Source: Chloroflexi bacterium AL-N1 (lineage in GTDB: Bacteria > Chloroflexota > Chloroflexia > Chloroflexales > Roseiflexaceae). From it: a DNA stretch of 64,000 bases. This document shows positions 29,460-39,058 of the stretch, piece after piece; positions within the stretch are counted from its first letter, which is position 1, and every line of letters starts with the position of its first letter. The DNA is taken from positions 1 to 64,000 of the forward strand of contig WYDT01000030.1 of NCBI GenBank assembly GCA_013122435.1, read 5' to 3'. Below the pieces are notes generated by a model. The model was given only the letters and a program-made list of their open reading frames with translations. It was not told where the DNA came from and searched no databases. A program made the position numbers and the translations under genes.

Positions 29460-30425
29460 ATGGTAGAAGTCGTCAAACAGATTGGGCAGACCGATCTCCA
29501 TGTAGCACCGCTTGGTATCGGTACCTGGCAATGGGGCGACACGCAGTTTTGGGGTTATGGGAAAGGCTATGATGTTGACGATGTCATAACTGCGTTCTGG
29601 AGTAGTATTAATGCAGGTATCACGTTTTTTGACACTGCAGAAGTGTATGGGTCAGGTCGTTCCGAACGCTTTCTAGGCAAACTCGCGTGCTCGACAGAGA
29701 CAAAGGTTGTTGTTGCAACCAAGTTTGCCCCGCTTCCCTGGCGCTTATCGGCGCAGGATATTCATCGTGCTATTGATGCTAGTCTACAGCGCCTGGGCGT
29801 CCAACAGATTGATCTCTATCAGATTCACTGGCCTTTTACGCTCATGAACATTCCAACGTTGATGAATGCTCTGGCAGATGCTGCTGCTGCAGGCAAAATA
29901 CATGCGATTGGTGTGAGCAACTTTAATGCAGCACAATTGAAACAAGCTCATGAAGTACTGAATCGATGTGGGGTGACTCTGGCATCAAACCAGGTCCAAT
30001 ATAGCCTGCTGGCACGTGCTCCCGAAGTTAATGGTGTGCGTGATACCTGTCGCGAGCTGGGTATCACGCTGATTGCGTACAGCCCGTTGGCTATGGGTTT
30101 ATTGACGGGGAAATACAAGATGAATGTGATGCCGAGTGGCGCTCGTCGGTATACTCCCCGCTTTCAGACGAAACATCTGGAAGTTGTTGAGCCTGTGTTG
30201 AATCTGTTACGGGATATTGGTTCTGGACATGGTAATAAAACACCTGCTCAAGTCGCCTTAAACTGGCTTATTCAACAAGATGTGTTGCCTATTCCTGGTG
30301 CCAAAAACGCCCGACAGGCTCAACAAAATGCTGGCGCACTGGGTTGGACCCTCACCGAGGCAGAAATACAGACACTTGATGAAACCACTGCTCCCTGGCA
30401 ACGACCATCGAGCGTGTCCCGCTAA
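29460..30425 (+). CDS. Aldo/keto reductase
   Basis: A 321-residue NAD(P)H-dependent oxidoreductase of the TIM-barrel AKR superfamily. The catalytic tetrad is visible as Asp in FFDTAEVYG, Tyr in the same motif (the AEVYGSG block), Lys in VVVATKFAP and His in YQIHWP. The cofactor-binding end IPGAKNARQAQQNAG is also present. Substrates of this branch are aldehydes, ketones or sugars and cannot be predicted. It is monocistronic. ATG is preceded by GGGGAG, and the terminator-like leader directly upstream (29281-29395) may attenuate its expression. Confidence 0.92.
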   Translation: MVEVVKQIGQTDLHVAPLGIGTWQWGDTQFWGYGKGYDVDDVITAFWSSINAGITFFDTAEVYGSGRSERFLGKLACSTETKVVVATKFAPLPWRLSAQDIHRAIDASLQRLGVQQIDLYQIHWPFTLMNIPTLMNALADAAAAGKIHAIGVSNFNAAQLKQAHEVLNRCGVTLASNQVQYSLLARAPEVNGVRDTCRELGITLIAYSPLAMGLLTGKYKMNVMPSGARRYTPRFQTKHLEVVEPVLNLLRDIGSGHGNKTPAQVALNWLIQQDVLPIPGAKNARQAQQNAGALGWTLTEAEIQTLDETTAPWQRPSSVSR

Positions 30426-30527
30426 ATGTACCACTCATATGCTGCTGGCTTGGTATCAATCCGGTCATCTTTTTTCCAAAAGTAACATTTTCGCATAGCT
30501 ATAGAGCTATCGTTGTTTGACGCTGTA

Positions 30528-30536
30528 TGCTACAAT
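30528..30536 (+). promoter_or_regulatory. Extended -10 promoter of the pseudo-helicase gene
   Basis: TGCTACAAT matches the TGnTATAAT extended -10 pattern and lies 46 bp before the GTG start. The same TATGCTA-AAT core is found before mreB. No good -35 box is seen, as usual for extended -10 promoters. Confidence 0.4.
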
Positions 30537-30581
30537 AAATAGGCAAATTTGCCCATTGTGTAGGGCAGAAGGTGGACTATA

Positions 30582-33329
30582 GTGCAAAGCGTTACGGAGA
30601 TTATTCAAGCCATTGCACGGCAACGCACACGTGGTGATACAACCCCGTTAAGTATGTTGCGTGAACTCGATGACTCAGAAGGCGAGCGCATTAGCCATTT
30701 GCCGGTTGATGGAGATGTAGGTCAAGCCTGGGTGGCGATGACGGGTGAGCCGTTTCGTCCGCATCAGGCGCAAGCGCTTACAGCACTACGGCGTGGCGAA
30801 CCGGTAGCGCTCTCGGCGGCGAACTCGATCGTTACGACGACAGCCTATCTCTTGCTCTATGCCTCGTTGCACAGTGAGGTTGGCACTACGGCATTGATTC
30901 TGGCACCAACCGACGAGGTAGCACAGCATATCCAGATCGATCTGGACACGCTTAATACGAATTTGCCACAAAACGTGCGTCTTTCAGTTTCGTTGGTCTC
31001 CGCAAAGCAACGCCCCAACCCCTATGCTCGTATTATGATTGCAACACCAAGCACCCTTCATCATCGCATTCTCAGACATCACGACCGTGTCTGGCGCTTC
31101 TTCTGGTCGCAATTGCACCTGGTGGTTTTGCCAGATATTCACCGTTATACCGGAGTTGCTGGTGCTCATATAAGCGATCTTATGCTACGGCTACAACGTA
31201 TTGCGAACGCATATACCTATGGTCAGTTTCCCCATTTTCTGGCGACGCTCACAGCCATTGATGAACCGGATGCGGCATTGACAAAGTTGCTCGGCACCCC
31301 ATGGCGTGTTATTAGTGGAGATGATGCACCACATGGTTCAACGACACTGGCAGTGTGGCATACCCCAACCGATCATGTACGTGAAGCAGCCGAGATTGCG
31401 CTGGATCTCCAAAAGAGTGGCTACACCGTTCATCTGCTGTGTCAGGAGCTTGAAGTAGCGACCATTGCGCCCTTAGTTAGTGATGTCGAAAAGATTACCT
31501 TTGGGCCGGAGATGCGTCCATCTCATGTCCTGATTGTGGTTGGCTATACGCACTCGCATGCTGCCTTTCAACGTACGCTTCACGCGAGTTACCAGGCTGT
31601 GGTGCTGGTGCTTGGCAAATTGCCACACGAGCAGGCCCTGGCACGCCACGTTGATATGCTCCTACAGGATGATGATGCTACGACAGATTGGCCTGCCCCA
31701 CCGGCGAATGCGTATGTCACGGCACAACACATTCTGTGTGCCGCCAATGAGCTACCGCTTACCGAGGCCGAGGTCGAGCACTGGGGTGTTCAGCATATCG
31801 TGAACCGCTTGGTCGATCACAATCAGCTGGTTGATCTGCCTGATCCAGAGGTTGCCTGGAAACCGGGGAACGCTGTTGATGATCCTTTTATCGAGTTTCA
31901 TCTGCTTTCATCAAGTGGTGCTGCTATTGTAGCCCGTAACGAGTACGGACAAACGCTGGCCCAACTCGATCCGACCAGCTTTGAACGGTGGACTTTCCTT
32001 GGTGCGGCACTGCCACCCGGTAGTGGTGGGCTGCGCGTTACATCGCGTGACGAAGAAACTGGCAGCGTCGTCTTACGCTTGGAGAGTAATGGACGACGGA
32101 CGTATCCACTGCGACGTTGTCAGGCGACCATTCGTGAGGAACGCGATACACGGGTGATCTCTAACATACATCGTATTAACTGGGGTCGTATTATTATCGA
32201 TGAAGAGATCCATGGGTATTGTGAAATAACGGCTAACGGCACGCCTACTAATAAATCACTGAGCCCGCCCTTAAAGGCACGCTGGATCACACACGCGTGT
32301 TGGTTCGATCTGCCCAACAAGGTCAATGTGAAAGATCAATTTGTTGGTTGGTGCCTTGCGGCGGCGCTTCCGTTATACACCCTCGCATCGTTTACTGACG
32401 TGGTAACGTGCTATGATCCTGAGACACAGCGACTGTATATTGTTGATGCTCAGCCAGGTAGCAGTGGTCTGGCTACGTGGCTGTATGAACACGCTGAGGC
32501 GTTGTTGCCCATCGCATACGATATTGCTCTGGCTTGCCGCAATGATCCCTTGCTCGAACCACTCTCACGGGCTGACATGGATTGGCTACTGGCTTTGCTC
32601 GGTAAGTCTGTCGGTGATCCACTCCAGAAAAAGTCTGGTCGTGCAAAGAGCAAACAGCGCCAGTCCAAACCTCCATCGCAGCCGACGGTATCATTAAGCG
32701 AAGTGACATCATCGACAAACTCCAACGAGGTATACGCGCAAAAGAAATTTGTTACAGCGCCACCATCGGTGCCTACATCTGGTAAGCCATCGGATAATCG
32801 TGTTGCACCACTACCATCAATACCTGCACCTGGTAACCCGTCGGACAAACGCGCTGCGCCACCACCCAGTGAGACCAATGCCGATGAACAACGTACATCA
32901 TCCCGACGACGCCAGGCTGATCCACCACCAACCTCACGTGCAAACGCGAATCGAACACGTGAGCGGGAACGTAGCCAACCGCCAAAACAACCTGAGCAGG
33001 ATGTAGTGCGTGATGATGAGACACCACCCGACCCCGAAGCACTGATTGCGCGGCTCCGGCAACGTCGAGAAGCGCACGAGGCAACCCAGAAGCCTCAATC
33101 GGCGCGACGACGAACGAAAGAAACCAAAGCTGTTGAACCTCGTTTTGCGGCTGGAGAGCACATTTTTTGTTTACCATACGGGAATGGTAAGATTGAGGAA
33201 AGCCGCATTGAGGATGGGCGTGAAGTATTGAGTGTGGTCTTCCCTGACCACGGCGAACTCACCATCGATCCGGCAGTCAGCCTTGTACGAAAACTGGACG
33301 ATGAAGAGCAGCTTGATACCCTTCTCTGA
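30582..33329 (+). CDS. Inactivated YprA/Hrq1-like helicase with C-terminal Tudor domain
   Basis: 915 residues laid out like a superfamily-2 helicase of the YprA/Hrq1 branch but without ATPase residues. The segment FRPHQAQAL (58-66) fits the Q-region. The Walker A position (about 77-87) reads LSAANSIVTTT instead of GxGKT. Motif Ia is LILAPTDEVAQ and Ib is IMIATPSTLH. Motif II (183-187) reads LPDIH instead of DEAH, yet it is followed by RYTGVAGAHISDLMLRLQR, the family's distinctive continuation. ATLTAID stands for SAT. The later GRIIIDEEIHGY and ACWFDLPN blocks match the YprA C-terminal region. A charged Pro-rich tail (about 690-850) ends in a 55-residue PcrA/UvrD-like Tudor domain (AGEHIFCLPYGNGKI, VVFPDHG). 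A regulatory or structural role, perhaps at RNA polymerase or DNA, is inferred. Start GTG with AAGGTGG. Confidence 0.72.
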   Translation: MQSVTEIIQAIARQRTRGDTTPLSMLRELDDSEGERISHLPVDGDVGQAWVAMTGEPFRPHQAQALTALRRGEPVALSAANSIVTTTAYLLLYASLHSEVGTTALILAPTDEVAQHIQIDLDTLNTNLPQNVRLSVSLVSAKQRPNPYARIMIATPSTLHHRILRHHDRVWRFFWSQLHLVVLPDIHRYTGVAGAHISDLMLRLQRIANAYTYGQFPHFLATLTAIDEPDAALTKLLGTPWRVISGDDAPHGSTTLAVWHTPTDHVREAAEIALDLQKSGYTVHLLCQELEVATIAPLVSDVEKITFGPEMRPSHVLIVVGYTHSHAAFQRTLHASYQAVVLVLGKLPHEQALARHVDMLLQDDDATTDWPAPPANAYVTAQHILCAANELPLTEAEVEHWGVQHIVNRLVDHNQLVDLPDPEVAWKPGNAVDDPFIEFHLLSSSGAAIVARNEYGQTLAQLDPTSFERWTFLGAALPPGSGGLRVTSRDEETGSVVLRLESNGRRTYPLRRCQATIREERDTRVISNIHRINWGRIIIDEEIHGYCEITANGTPTNKSLSPPLKARWITHACWFDLPNKVNVKDQFVGWCLAAALPLYTLASFTDVVTCYDPETQRLYIVDAQPGSSGLATWLYEHAEALLPIAYDIALACRNDPLLEPLSRADMDWLLALLGKSVGDPLQKKSGRAKSKQRQSKPPSQPTVSLSEVTSSTNSNEVYAQKKFVTAPPSVPTSGKPSDNRVAPLPSIPAPGNPSDKRAAPPPSETNADEQRTSSRRRQADPPPTSRANANRTRERERSQPPKQPEQDVVRDDETPPDPEALIARLRQRREAHEATQKPQSARRRTKETKAVEPRFAAGEHIFCLPYGNGKIEESRIEDGREVLSVVFPDHGELTIDPAVSLVRKLDDEEQLDTLL

Positions 33330-33337
33330 GGAACCAT

Positions 33338-33787
33338 ATGCCTAATCATGTTCTTGTAGCACCTGAACGTCGTACGTTTGAGGGACCATCTGTGTTCCTG
33401 GCGGGCGGTATCACGAACAGCCCACGCTGGCAGGATGACGTCATTAACCATCTTACTGCGACCCTTGACGGCATTATCATCTTCAACCCACGCCGTCCCA
33501 ATGATTTTGGCGATGTCACTGTCGAATATGAGCGACAGGTGATATGGGAACTCGATCATATTTTTGCTGCTGATCTTGTGTTGTTTTGGTTTCCCGCTGC
33601 CGAATGTCGTATCACTCGCATCGAGTTTGGTCTAGTAGTTGGCCATAACAAACCTGTTGTGGTTGGCGCAGACCCACAGTTCGTCAACTACCATTACCTC
33701 ACACTGTTGACCCAGCGCTACAATCTCCCATTGTACGATCAGTTTGATGCACTGCTGGCTGCAACGCAAGCATGGTTCACAACTTAG
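33338..33787 (+). CDS. Nucleoside 2-deoxyribosyltransferase-like protein
   Basis: A 149-residue Rossmann-like protein. SVFLAGGITNSPRWQDD near residue 18, then IFNPRRPNDF near 48, VTVEYERQVIWELDHI near 60 and the TRIEFGLVVGHNKPVVVGAD block near 90 match nucleoside 2-deoxyribosyltransferase-like proteins. The Glu of IEFG fits the expected nucleophile or its neighbour. True enzymes exchange bases on deoxynucleosides; several relatives act in DNA-modification or nucleotide-signalling contexts. It starts 8 bp after the pseudo-helicase gene, so the two are very likely translated from one message, which suggests a linked role. Confidence 0.72.
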   Translation: MPNHVLVAPERRTFEGPSVFLAGGITNSPRWQDDVINHLTATLDGIIIFNPRRPNDFGDVTVEYERQVIWELDHIFAADLVLFWFPAAECRITRIEFGLVVGHNKPVVVGADPQFVNYHYLTLLTQRYNLPLYDQFDALLAATQAWFTT

Positions 33788-33955
33788 AGCTTTGGAAGGC
33801 ACGCACTTCAACAGCTTATTAATGGTTACCACATCCTAACAAACACTACTACTATATAGAATGATGAAAAAATAGTCATCAGAAGCGGGTTTCTTTCTCA
33901 TTGTCATGTGCACCAGATCTGTGTATCATACATGCATCCCGAGAAAGGAATACCT

Positions 33956-34183
33956 ATGAATGACCGCGATCAATCCTGCACGAGCTGCGCCCATTGGGAT
34001 GGATCATCTGACTCCTATTTAGGCGACTGTCGCAACCCGTTCTTCTACAATATGCGAACAGCTTTCAATGATATCTGTGGAGAATTTACTTCAACCGAAT
34101 ATCGTTGTACATCCTGTGGAAGCGTCAACGTGACCAAGGTCCGCACTACCAAAACGTGTAACGACTGTTTTAAGATGTGGTAA
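33956..34183 (+). CDS. Small Cys-rich zinc-ribbon protein
   Basis: A 75-residue protein with nine cysteines. CTSCAHW at the N-terminus and CTSCGSVNVTKV with CNDC near the C-terminus form two CxxC pairs of a zinc ribbon, and two further cysteines lie between (GDCRNP, DICGEF). Aromatic and acidic residues are frequent; there is no signal peptide. A nucleic-acid- or protein-binding adaptor is plausible. ATG at 33956 has GAGAAAGGA upstream, which is why the longer frame was not used. It stands alone between the deoxyribosyltransferase-like gene and a convergent XRE regulator. Confidence 0.7.
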   Translation: MNDRDQSCTSCAHWDGSSDSYLGDCRNPFFYNMRTAFNDICGEFTSTEYRCTSCGSVNVTKVRTTKTCNDCFKMW

Positions 34184-34283
34184 GCTCCAACCACGCTAAG
34201 CTCACACCGTTGTGAGATAGCTCAATCTACAACTATGCTATTTGATTATATGAGTCACGCTGGATAGGGCTTTCTTTATTGAC

Positions 34284-34745
<462 letters not shown>

Positions 34746-35096
34746 TCAACAATGTGATAGTGCTGCTAAGGTAGTTAGCATTTAATGTGACTAATCTTTG
34801 TGCATTTCACAAAACACAGGTATTTTAGGTTGTGCTGGCCAAGTGGTGCACAACTGTGCAATATAAGGACGACTGTTTGGCACACCGGTCCAAACGTTAA
34901 AATAAGCAGAGTTACTTTTGAGAATATCTACTAATTTTGACCAAAAATGTTACATATCTATACTTTAAAGTGTTATAGTATATTAAGGAGAGAAATTATA
35001 CATCGTCGCAGCACCCATCTAATAAGTAAATAGATTCTTATCACCTATGTATAGGTGTAAATGTGCAATGTGAAGTATTAGTGAAAGGGTTATGAT

Positions 35097-35309
35097 ATGT
35101 CTGAGTTTTCACGACTCACAAAGCGTGAGCATGATGTCTTGTTGTTGATCGTGAAAAGCCACCGTGATAAAGATATTGCTAAACATCTTGCAATTAGTGT
35201 TTCTACTGTACATAAGCACGTTCGCTCTATTCTTCGCCGTTTGGAAGTCTCTAATAGGACTGAAGCTGCAAATGTGTATTGGCGACAACATACAACAAAA
35301 GATGGTTAA
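35097..35309 (+). CDS. Stand-alone LuxR-type HTH protein
   Basis: 70 residues made almost entirely of a LuxR/FixJ C-terminal DNA-binding domain: LTKREHDVLLLIVKSHRDKD, then IAKHLAISVSTVHKHVRSIL and RRLEVSNRTEA. No receiver or ligand domain is attached. Such short proteins can act as constitutive DNA-binding proteins or as inhibitors of full-length regulators. ATG is preceded by AAAGGG. It lies upstream of two secreted-protein genes, which it could control, but that is only a guess. Confidence 0.85.
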   Translation: MSEFSRLTKREHDVLLLIVKSHRDKDIAKHLAISVSTVHKHVRSILRRLEVSNRTEAANVYWRQHTTKDG

Positions 35310-35740
35310 AAATAACCATAGACAAATGTAACTTTATAGTATAATCTTGCTTCTGAAGAAAACATCTCACCCTTCTACTTTATCAAAACACTCTATTAAA
35401 TATAATTGACTACGGATTTTCTCCAGTATATCTATGGAGATATCAATAATGATCGCCTTATAATAGGCTACTATTATCAATTTGTGGTTAATATACATTT
35501 ACTATATATAGTTAATTCACTTGCAAAGATATGTTTCTTAGCACATCTACCGACATGTGTTAATGCGAAACTCAATCTGTCGTTATATGGTTGATAACTT
35601 TAATTATTTCCTGTAGATATTTTAACTTGTTGCTATGTCAGGAAAGGAGGTATCCGATTCGATTAAGTTATGTTCACATAATGGGTTTTCTTGATTACAC
35701 CTATTAGACACGAGTTCTTCAAAAGAGGAAGGAATGATCC
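35310..35740 (+). other. AT-rich gap with an orphan Shine-Dalgarno
   Basis: No gene is supported in this 431-bp stretch. A textbook AAAGGAGGT at 35643-35651 is not followed by a normal reading frame; the nearest ATG (about 35671) opens a three-codon frame ending TAA. It could be a decayed gene start or a leader-peptide signal before the gene at 35741. Confidence 0.4.
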
Positions 35741-36334
35741 ATGTACAAATTAAATCCGATGAGGTATCAAAACGTACGCCAAGTAGGTCTTGGAATATGC
35801 ACGGGGATAATCTTAACACTTGTGGTCTTCACTCAACTATCAATTTCTTTTGCTAATACGACATTAAAAGCACCACCACCTCTTCTTGCACCGCCAGATC
35901 CTAGTGGTTATACAAAGCAACCAGTGGATAACCCAAACCTTACAGTTAGTGACGGACCAAGAGTTCAACTAAATTCAGCAGTGTCCGACCGATATTTTGA
36001 AGCTGAATCTTATCAAATAGATTCAAAACCAGAGATCGCTGCTGATGAGGAGTGGTATAGTATTCTCAATAGCGTTATATATACAGCATCTGACCATACT
36101 CTTCTTGTTTCAGTTACTCAACCTTCTAAAGCAGCACTTGCTGAGGCACGTCCTCTTGGTGACAAAGAGATTCGGTTGGGCTCAGGCTCCCTTGCCTGGG
36201 TATCTACAGATATGGGTGGTGAGTTTCCTACTCGCGTAATATTTTTTGAAGATGATCTGATCATTACGGTTGCTAGTCAGCTGCCGCTTGATAATGTGCA
36301 AGAGATAGCCAACAATATTGAATTTAAACCGTAG
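35741..36334 (+). CDS. Exported protein, DUF4367-like
   Basis: A 197-residue protein with an N-terminal membrane/signal segment (VGLGICTGIILTLVVFTQLSISFA), then a Pro-rich linker (APPPLLAPPDP) and a beta-rich domain. The end LPLDNVQEIANNIEFKP resembles the end of the anti-sigma-like protein encoded at 37362-38483 (SLDNLRRIAESLPVS), and both recall DUF4367 domains found in sigma-factor-associated envelope proteins. A role in envelope stress signalling is possible. ATG is preceded by AGGAAGGA. No further functional motif was recognised. Confidence 0.6.
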   Translation: MYKLNPMRYQNVRQVGLGICTGIILTLVVFTQLSISFANTTLKAPPPLLAPPDPSGYTKQPVDNPNLTVSDGPRVQLNSAVSDRYFEAESYQIDSKPEIAADEEWYSILNSVIYTASDHTLLVSVTQPSKAALAEARPLGDKEIRLGSGSLAWVSTDMGGEFPTRVIFFEDDLIITVASQLPLDNVQEIANNIEFKP

Positions 36335-36463
36335 GTTGCATTCAATAATCGGGGCAGTACAGGAAGTTGCGAAGATAAGAGTCCCGCTACAATCTGCTTT
36401 GGACTGTTACAGATATCGTGTGTAGTGGGTCAAACTGCACATCCTAGAAGAAAGGATTACCTC

Positions 36464-36901
36464 ATGCAAACACCATTTTATTCACTTCTCTCTACTGGCA
36501 TATCTCGCTGGTTCTCCGGTCTTATAATTGGAATGGTACTCACAACAATGATTGTAGTGGGTGTTGATCAAGTTGGCGCGGCTACATATAGTGTATTTAG
36601 TAATGGATGGTGTGACAATGGTATGGTAAACGGAGTATCAGTTACAAGTTGGGATGGACAATCATCATCATCGACTGGTTATGTCAATGGAGCATTATGG
36701 TATGCCAGTAATGGCAAGTGGATTAAACAGATGGATACAACCGACACTGTCGGACCTGATGATTTTGGTGTCGCAAGAGCCTTCAACTTGATTTCAGCAC
36801 CAGACAGCACACGAAGATATTCTCAAACAGGAGCACACACAGCATCGTTCTTTAGCGGAACTAAAAAATCAGAAACACCGTCTTGGGATTGTTCAAGATA
36901 A
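36464..36901 (+). CDS. Small secreted protein of unknown function
   Basis: 145 residues with a signal peptide (SGLIIGMVLTTMIVVGVDQVG, cleavage near GAA). The mature part of about 105 residues is rich in Ser, Thr, Gly and Trp and contains two Cys that could form a disulfide (GWCDNG and SWDCSR). No family was recognised; the composition would suit an extracellular structural protein or peptide toxin, but nothing shows this. ATG at 36464 was chosen because AGAAAGGA lies 8 nt upstream. It follows the DUF4367-like gene by 130 bp on the same strand. Confidence 0.6.
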   Translation: MQTPFYSLLSTGISRWFSGLIIGMVLTTMIVVGVDQVGAATYSVFSNGWCDNGMVNGVSVTSWDGQSSSSTGYVNGALWYASNGKWIKQMDTTDTVGPDDFGVARAFNLISAPDSTRRYSQTGAHTASFFSGTKKSETPSWDCSR

Positions 36902-37006
36902 TACAAGAAATTTTCTCTGAGGTGCCCATGATACTTCATACAGGCACCTCAAATGAGTCATTACAAATTGATCCACGCATAAAATTATTAGCCTTCACAA
37001 GATGAC

Positions 37007-37297
37007 CTAACCCATCTTGTGAATTTTTTGTTCCAACTCTACGATACGAGCGGTTACATCTTCTGGTGTATAGGGCCCAAGTCTGGCCTTTTTTTCATAC
37101 AGTAACATTAACTCCCTTTGTAGCGAGTCTTTTCGTATCTCACCTGATTCAAATGTACTAATCTCTCGGTATACTTTCGCAAGAAGATCAGTCACAACTT
37201 TCTCACGATGCTCTGGTTGAATACGGACAAGAGCTTGATGAAGTTGAACTATCATTGTTTGGATTTCCGGCGAGAAATCCTTATGGAAGTCATTCAT
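37007..37297 (-). CDS. Small coiled-coil protein, unknown function
   Basis: A 96-residue charged, fully helical protein without Cys or signal peptide. LQRELMLLYEKKARLG and RIVELEQKIHKMG have coiled-coil heptads. It starts 64 bp after the anti-sigma-like gene, on the same strand, with GGAG before ATG, and probably closes the sigma operon. A regulatory partner of that system is a guess. Confidence 0.6.
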   Translation of the reverse strand: MNDFHKDFSPEIQTMIVQLHQALVRIQPEHREKVVTDLLAKVYREISTFESGEIRKDSLQRELMLLYEKKARLGPYTPEDVTARIVELEQKIHKMG

Positions 37298-37361
37298 TTA
37301 CTACTCCGGATTGTTTGCATGAGCACTATTTATTGCATTGTAAGTGCCTAAATATACTCTA

Positions 37362-38483
37362 TCAAGAAACAGGAAGTGATTCTGCGATACGGCGCAGATT
37401 GTCCAAGGATAAAGCGTCCGAAGCCAGATGATAAACCATATCGTTCTGTTCCCAGACAAGATTGACCCACTGCTCGGTATCGGCCCATCCACCACGTTCA
37501 TCCCAGGTACCGTGATACCACCAGGCTTGCATACCATTAACCGTTGTCTCGTAGCGCCCGCCAGTGCCAACCAAAAACGAGATGGGTTGTTCTTCTGTCG
37601 CTGGTTCTATAAAAACACCGATTTCTATCATGGATTCCCTGTTTATTTGTGCGTCTTGTTCACTCACATCGGCGAAATAGGGGCGGAACATTAACCCTTG
37701 TTGCACATCTATCTGAAACTGTGATAGTAGCAGCATACTGTTATCTTGATTACCCCCAATTAAAAATGCACCAATACTATTGTTATATGGTAGCAGTGGT
37801 TTCCCCCCACCCGCCCAGCTTTGTCCTGACAAGCTGGGAAAGCCCATATGCATCATACTGGCATTCATAAGTGCAACATCCTGCCAGATATACGTCTGTG
37901 GAAGATACGATGGAATCGGGAACTCCCTTTCTTCGGTAAGTGCAAGCTCGCTTCCTGGTTGTGGAAGTGAAAAACCATTCTGGGTAACCATCGACCAGCG
38001 ATCTCTGGGTATCGTAAGCCTGAAAACCTCATAACTTGCATCATCAGACTCTTGCAAAGCCGCGTGGTCAACTTCTAAAACTAATGCCTCTAGTGATGTA
38101 CGTTGCTCAAATGTAATACCTAGCCAAGCGGCCAATGCCATACGGGTCTCAGGGAGCAGCAATGATACTCCCAGTACACACAACAACGCAACAACAAACG
38201 CTATTGGTTGTTGCCAGCCCCACAGTCTTGTCAATGACCACAGACGGTGCTTTACTCGTGTAGAGTGGGCTACAACTTGCTGTTCTTTGTCATCATCTAC
38301 CAGGCGACGACGCAGAGCTAACCGAAATGTCTCATCAGCTTGCGGGCGTGCCGCACGAAGGGCTTGGCAAACTACTACTGGTGAGCTTGGATCAGTGATC
38401 GGGTCTGTTGGTGTTGCTAACATATCTTCAACACTATCAAGCAATTTCTGATCTTGCTGTGATAACTTATTATGTTGGGTCAT
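37362..38483 (-). CDS. Anti-sigma-factor-like membrane protein
   Basis: 373 residues. A cytoplasmic N-terminal region of about 95 residues carries the helical QALRAARPQADETFRLALRRRL type seen in Chloroflexota anti-sigma-like proteins. A single transmembrane segment (PIAFVVALLCVLGVSLLL) and a long extracytoplasmic domain follow, ending in a DUF4367-like SLDNLRRIAESLPVS. No zinc-finger HCCC motif is visible. It overlaps the ECF sigma gene by ATGA, so translation is coupled, and it probably holds the sigma factor inactive until an envelope signal arrives. GGAGG precedes ATG. Confidence 0.75.
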   Translation of the reverse strand: MTQHNKLSQQDQKLLDSVEDMLATPTDPITDPSSPVVVCQALRAARPQADETFRLALRRRLVDDDKEQQVVAHSTRVKHRLWSLTRLWGWQQPIAFVVALLCVLGVSLLLPETRMALAAWLGITFEQRTSLEALVLEVDHAALQESDDASYEVFRLTIPRDRWSMVTQNGFSLPQPGSELALTEEREFPIPSYLPQTYIWQDVALMNASMMHMGFPSLSGQSWAGGGKPLLPYNNSIGAFLIGGNQDNSMLLLSQFQIDVQQGLMFRPYFADVSEQDAQINRESMIEIGVFIEPATEEQPISFLVGTGGRYETTVNGMQAWWYHGTWDERGGWADTEQWVNLVWEQNDMVYHLASDALSLDNLRRIAESLPVS

Positions 38484-39058
38484 AGTGTACCTCCATCCAG
38501 GACACGATTGAATTCTTCAGTATATTTGCGATGAATTTCTTTGATTCCCCGACAGAGATGCGCTGCTACTGTACGTTCATCAAGCCCAAGCACTATTGCA
38601 ATCTCCTTGTTGCGTAATTCCCCAAACAATTTGAGCATTAAAATCTCTTGTTGACGACGTGGGAGAAGGTGGAGCCATTCCCATACCTGGGAAATGTGCT
38701 CTTTTTGCACCAACGCCACTTCTGGGCTATCCATTCCGTTATGGAGATACAACACCGTGTCTAATGATAGGTGTGTCTTCTGGTGTTGTGATTGGCGATA
38801 AAAATTACATACAAGGTTGTGACAAATACGAAACAACCAAGCAGCAAATGAGGCTTCATGCTGCCACACAAAGCTCTCGATTCCAGCAAGCGCCTTTACA
38901 AAAGTCTCCGCAACGAGATCCTCTACATCTTGCTTCTGGGCAACACGCACACCTACGTAGGCATAGATACGTGGAAGGTAGTGATCGTAGATATCCTCAA
39001 AGGCAGTGGGGTCACGTGCTGTTCGCGACAACAACTCACGTTCGTGATCGGCATTCAT
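38480..39058 (-). CDS. ECF-type RNA polymerase sigma factor
   Basis: 192 residues. Region 2 is visible as AFEDIYDHYLPRIYAYVG, DLVAETFVKAL and AWLFRICHNLVCNFYR. Region 4 is visible as LLPRRQQEILMLKLFGELRNK and EIAIVLGLDERTVAAHLCRG. No region 1.1 or 3 is present. It directs polymerase to a small set of envelope or stress promoters. The ATG at 39058 is preferred over one 18 nt upstream because GAGGTGA precedes it. It is followed, with a 4-bp overlap, by its probable anti-sigma partner. Targets are not identifiable from this window. Confidence 0.92.
   Translation of the reverse strand: MNADHERELLSRTARDPTAFEDIYDHYLPRIYAYVGVRVAQKQDVEDLVAETFVKALAGIESFVWQHEASFAAWLFRICHNLVCNFYRQSQHQKTHLSLDTVLYLHNGMDSPEVALVQKEHISQVWEWLHLLPRRQQEILMLKLFGELRNKEIAIVLGLDERTVAAHLCRGIKEIHRKYTEEFNRVLDGGTL

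Noticed and set aside
35643-35682. Strong AAAGGAGGT with a three-codon frame as a leader peptide
   Set aside because: The spacing to ATG is about 20 nt and nothing downstream forms an attenuator; kept only as a note in the gap entry.
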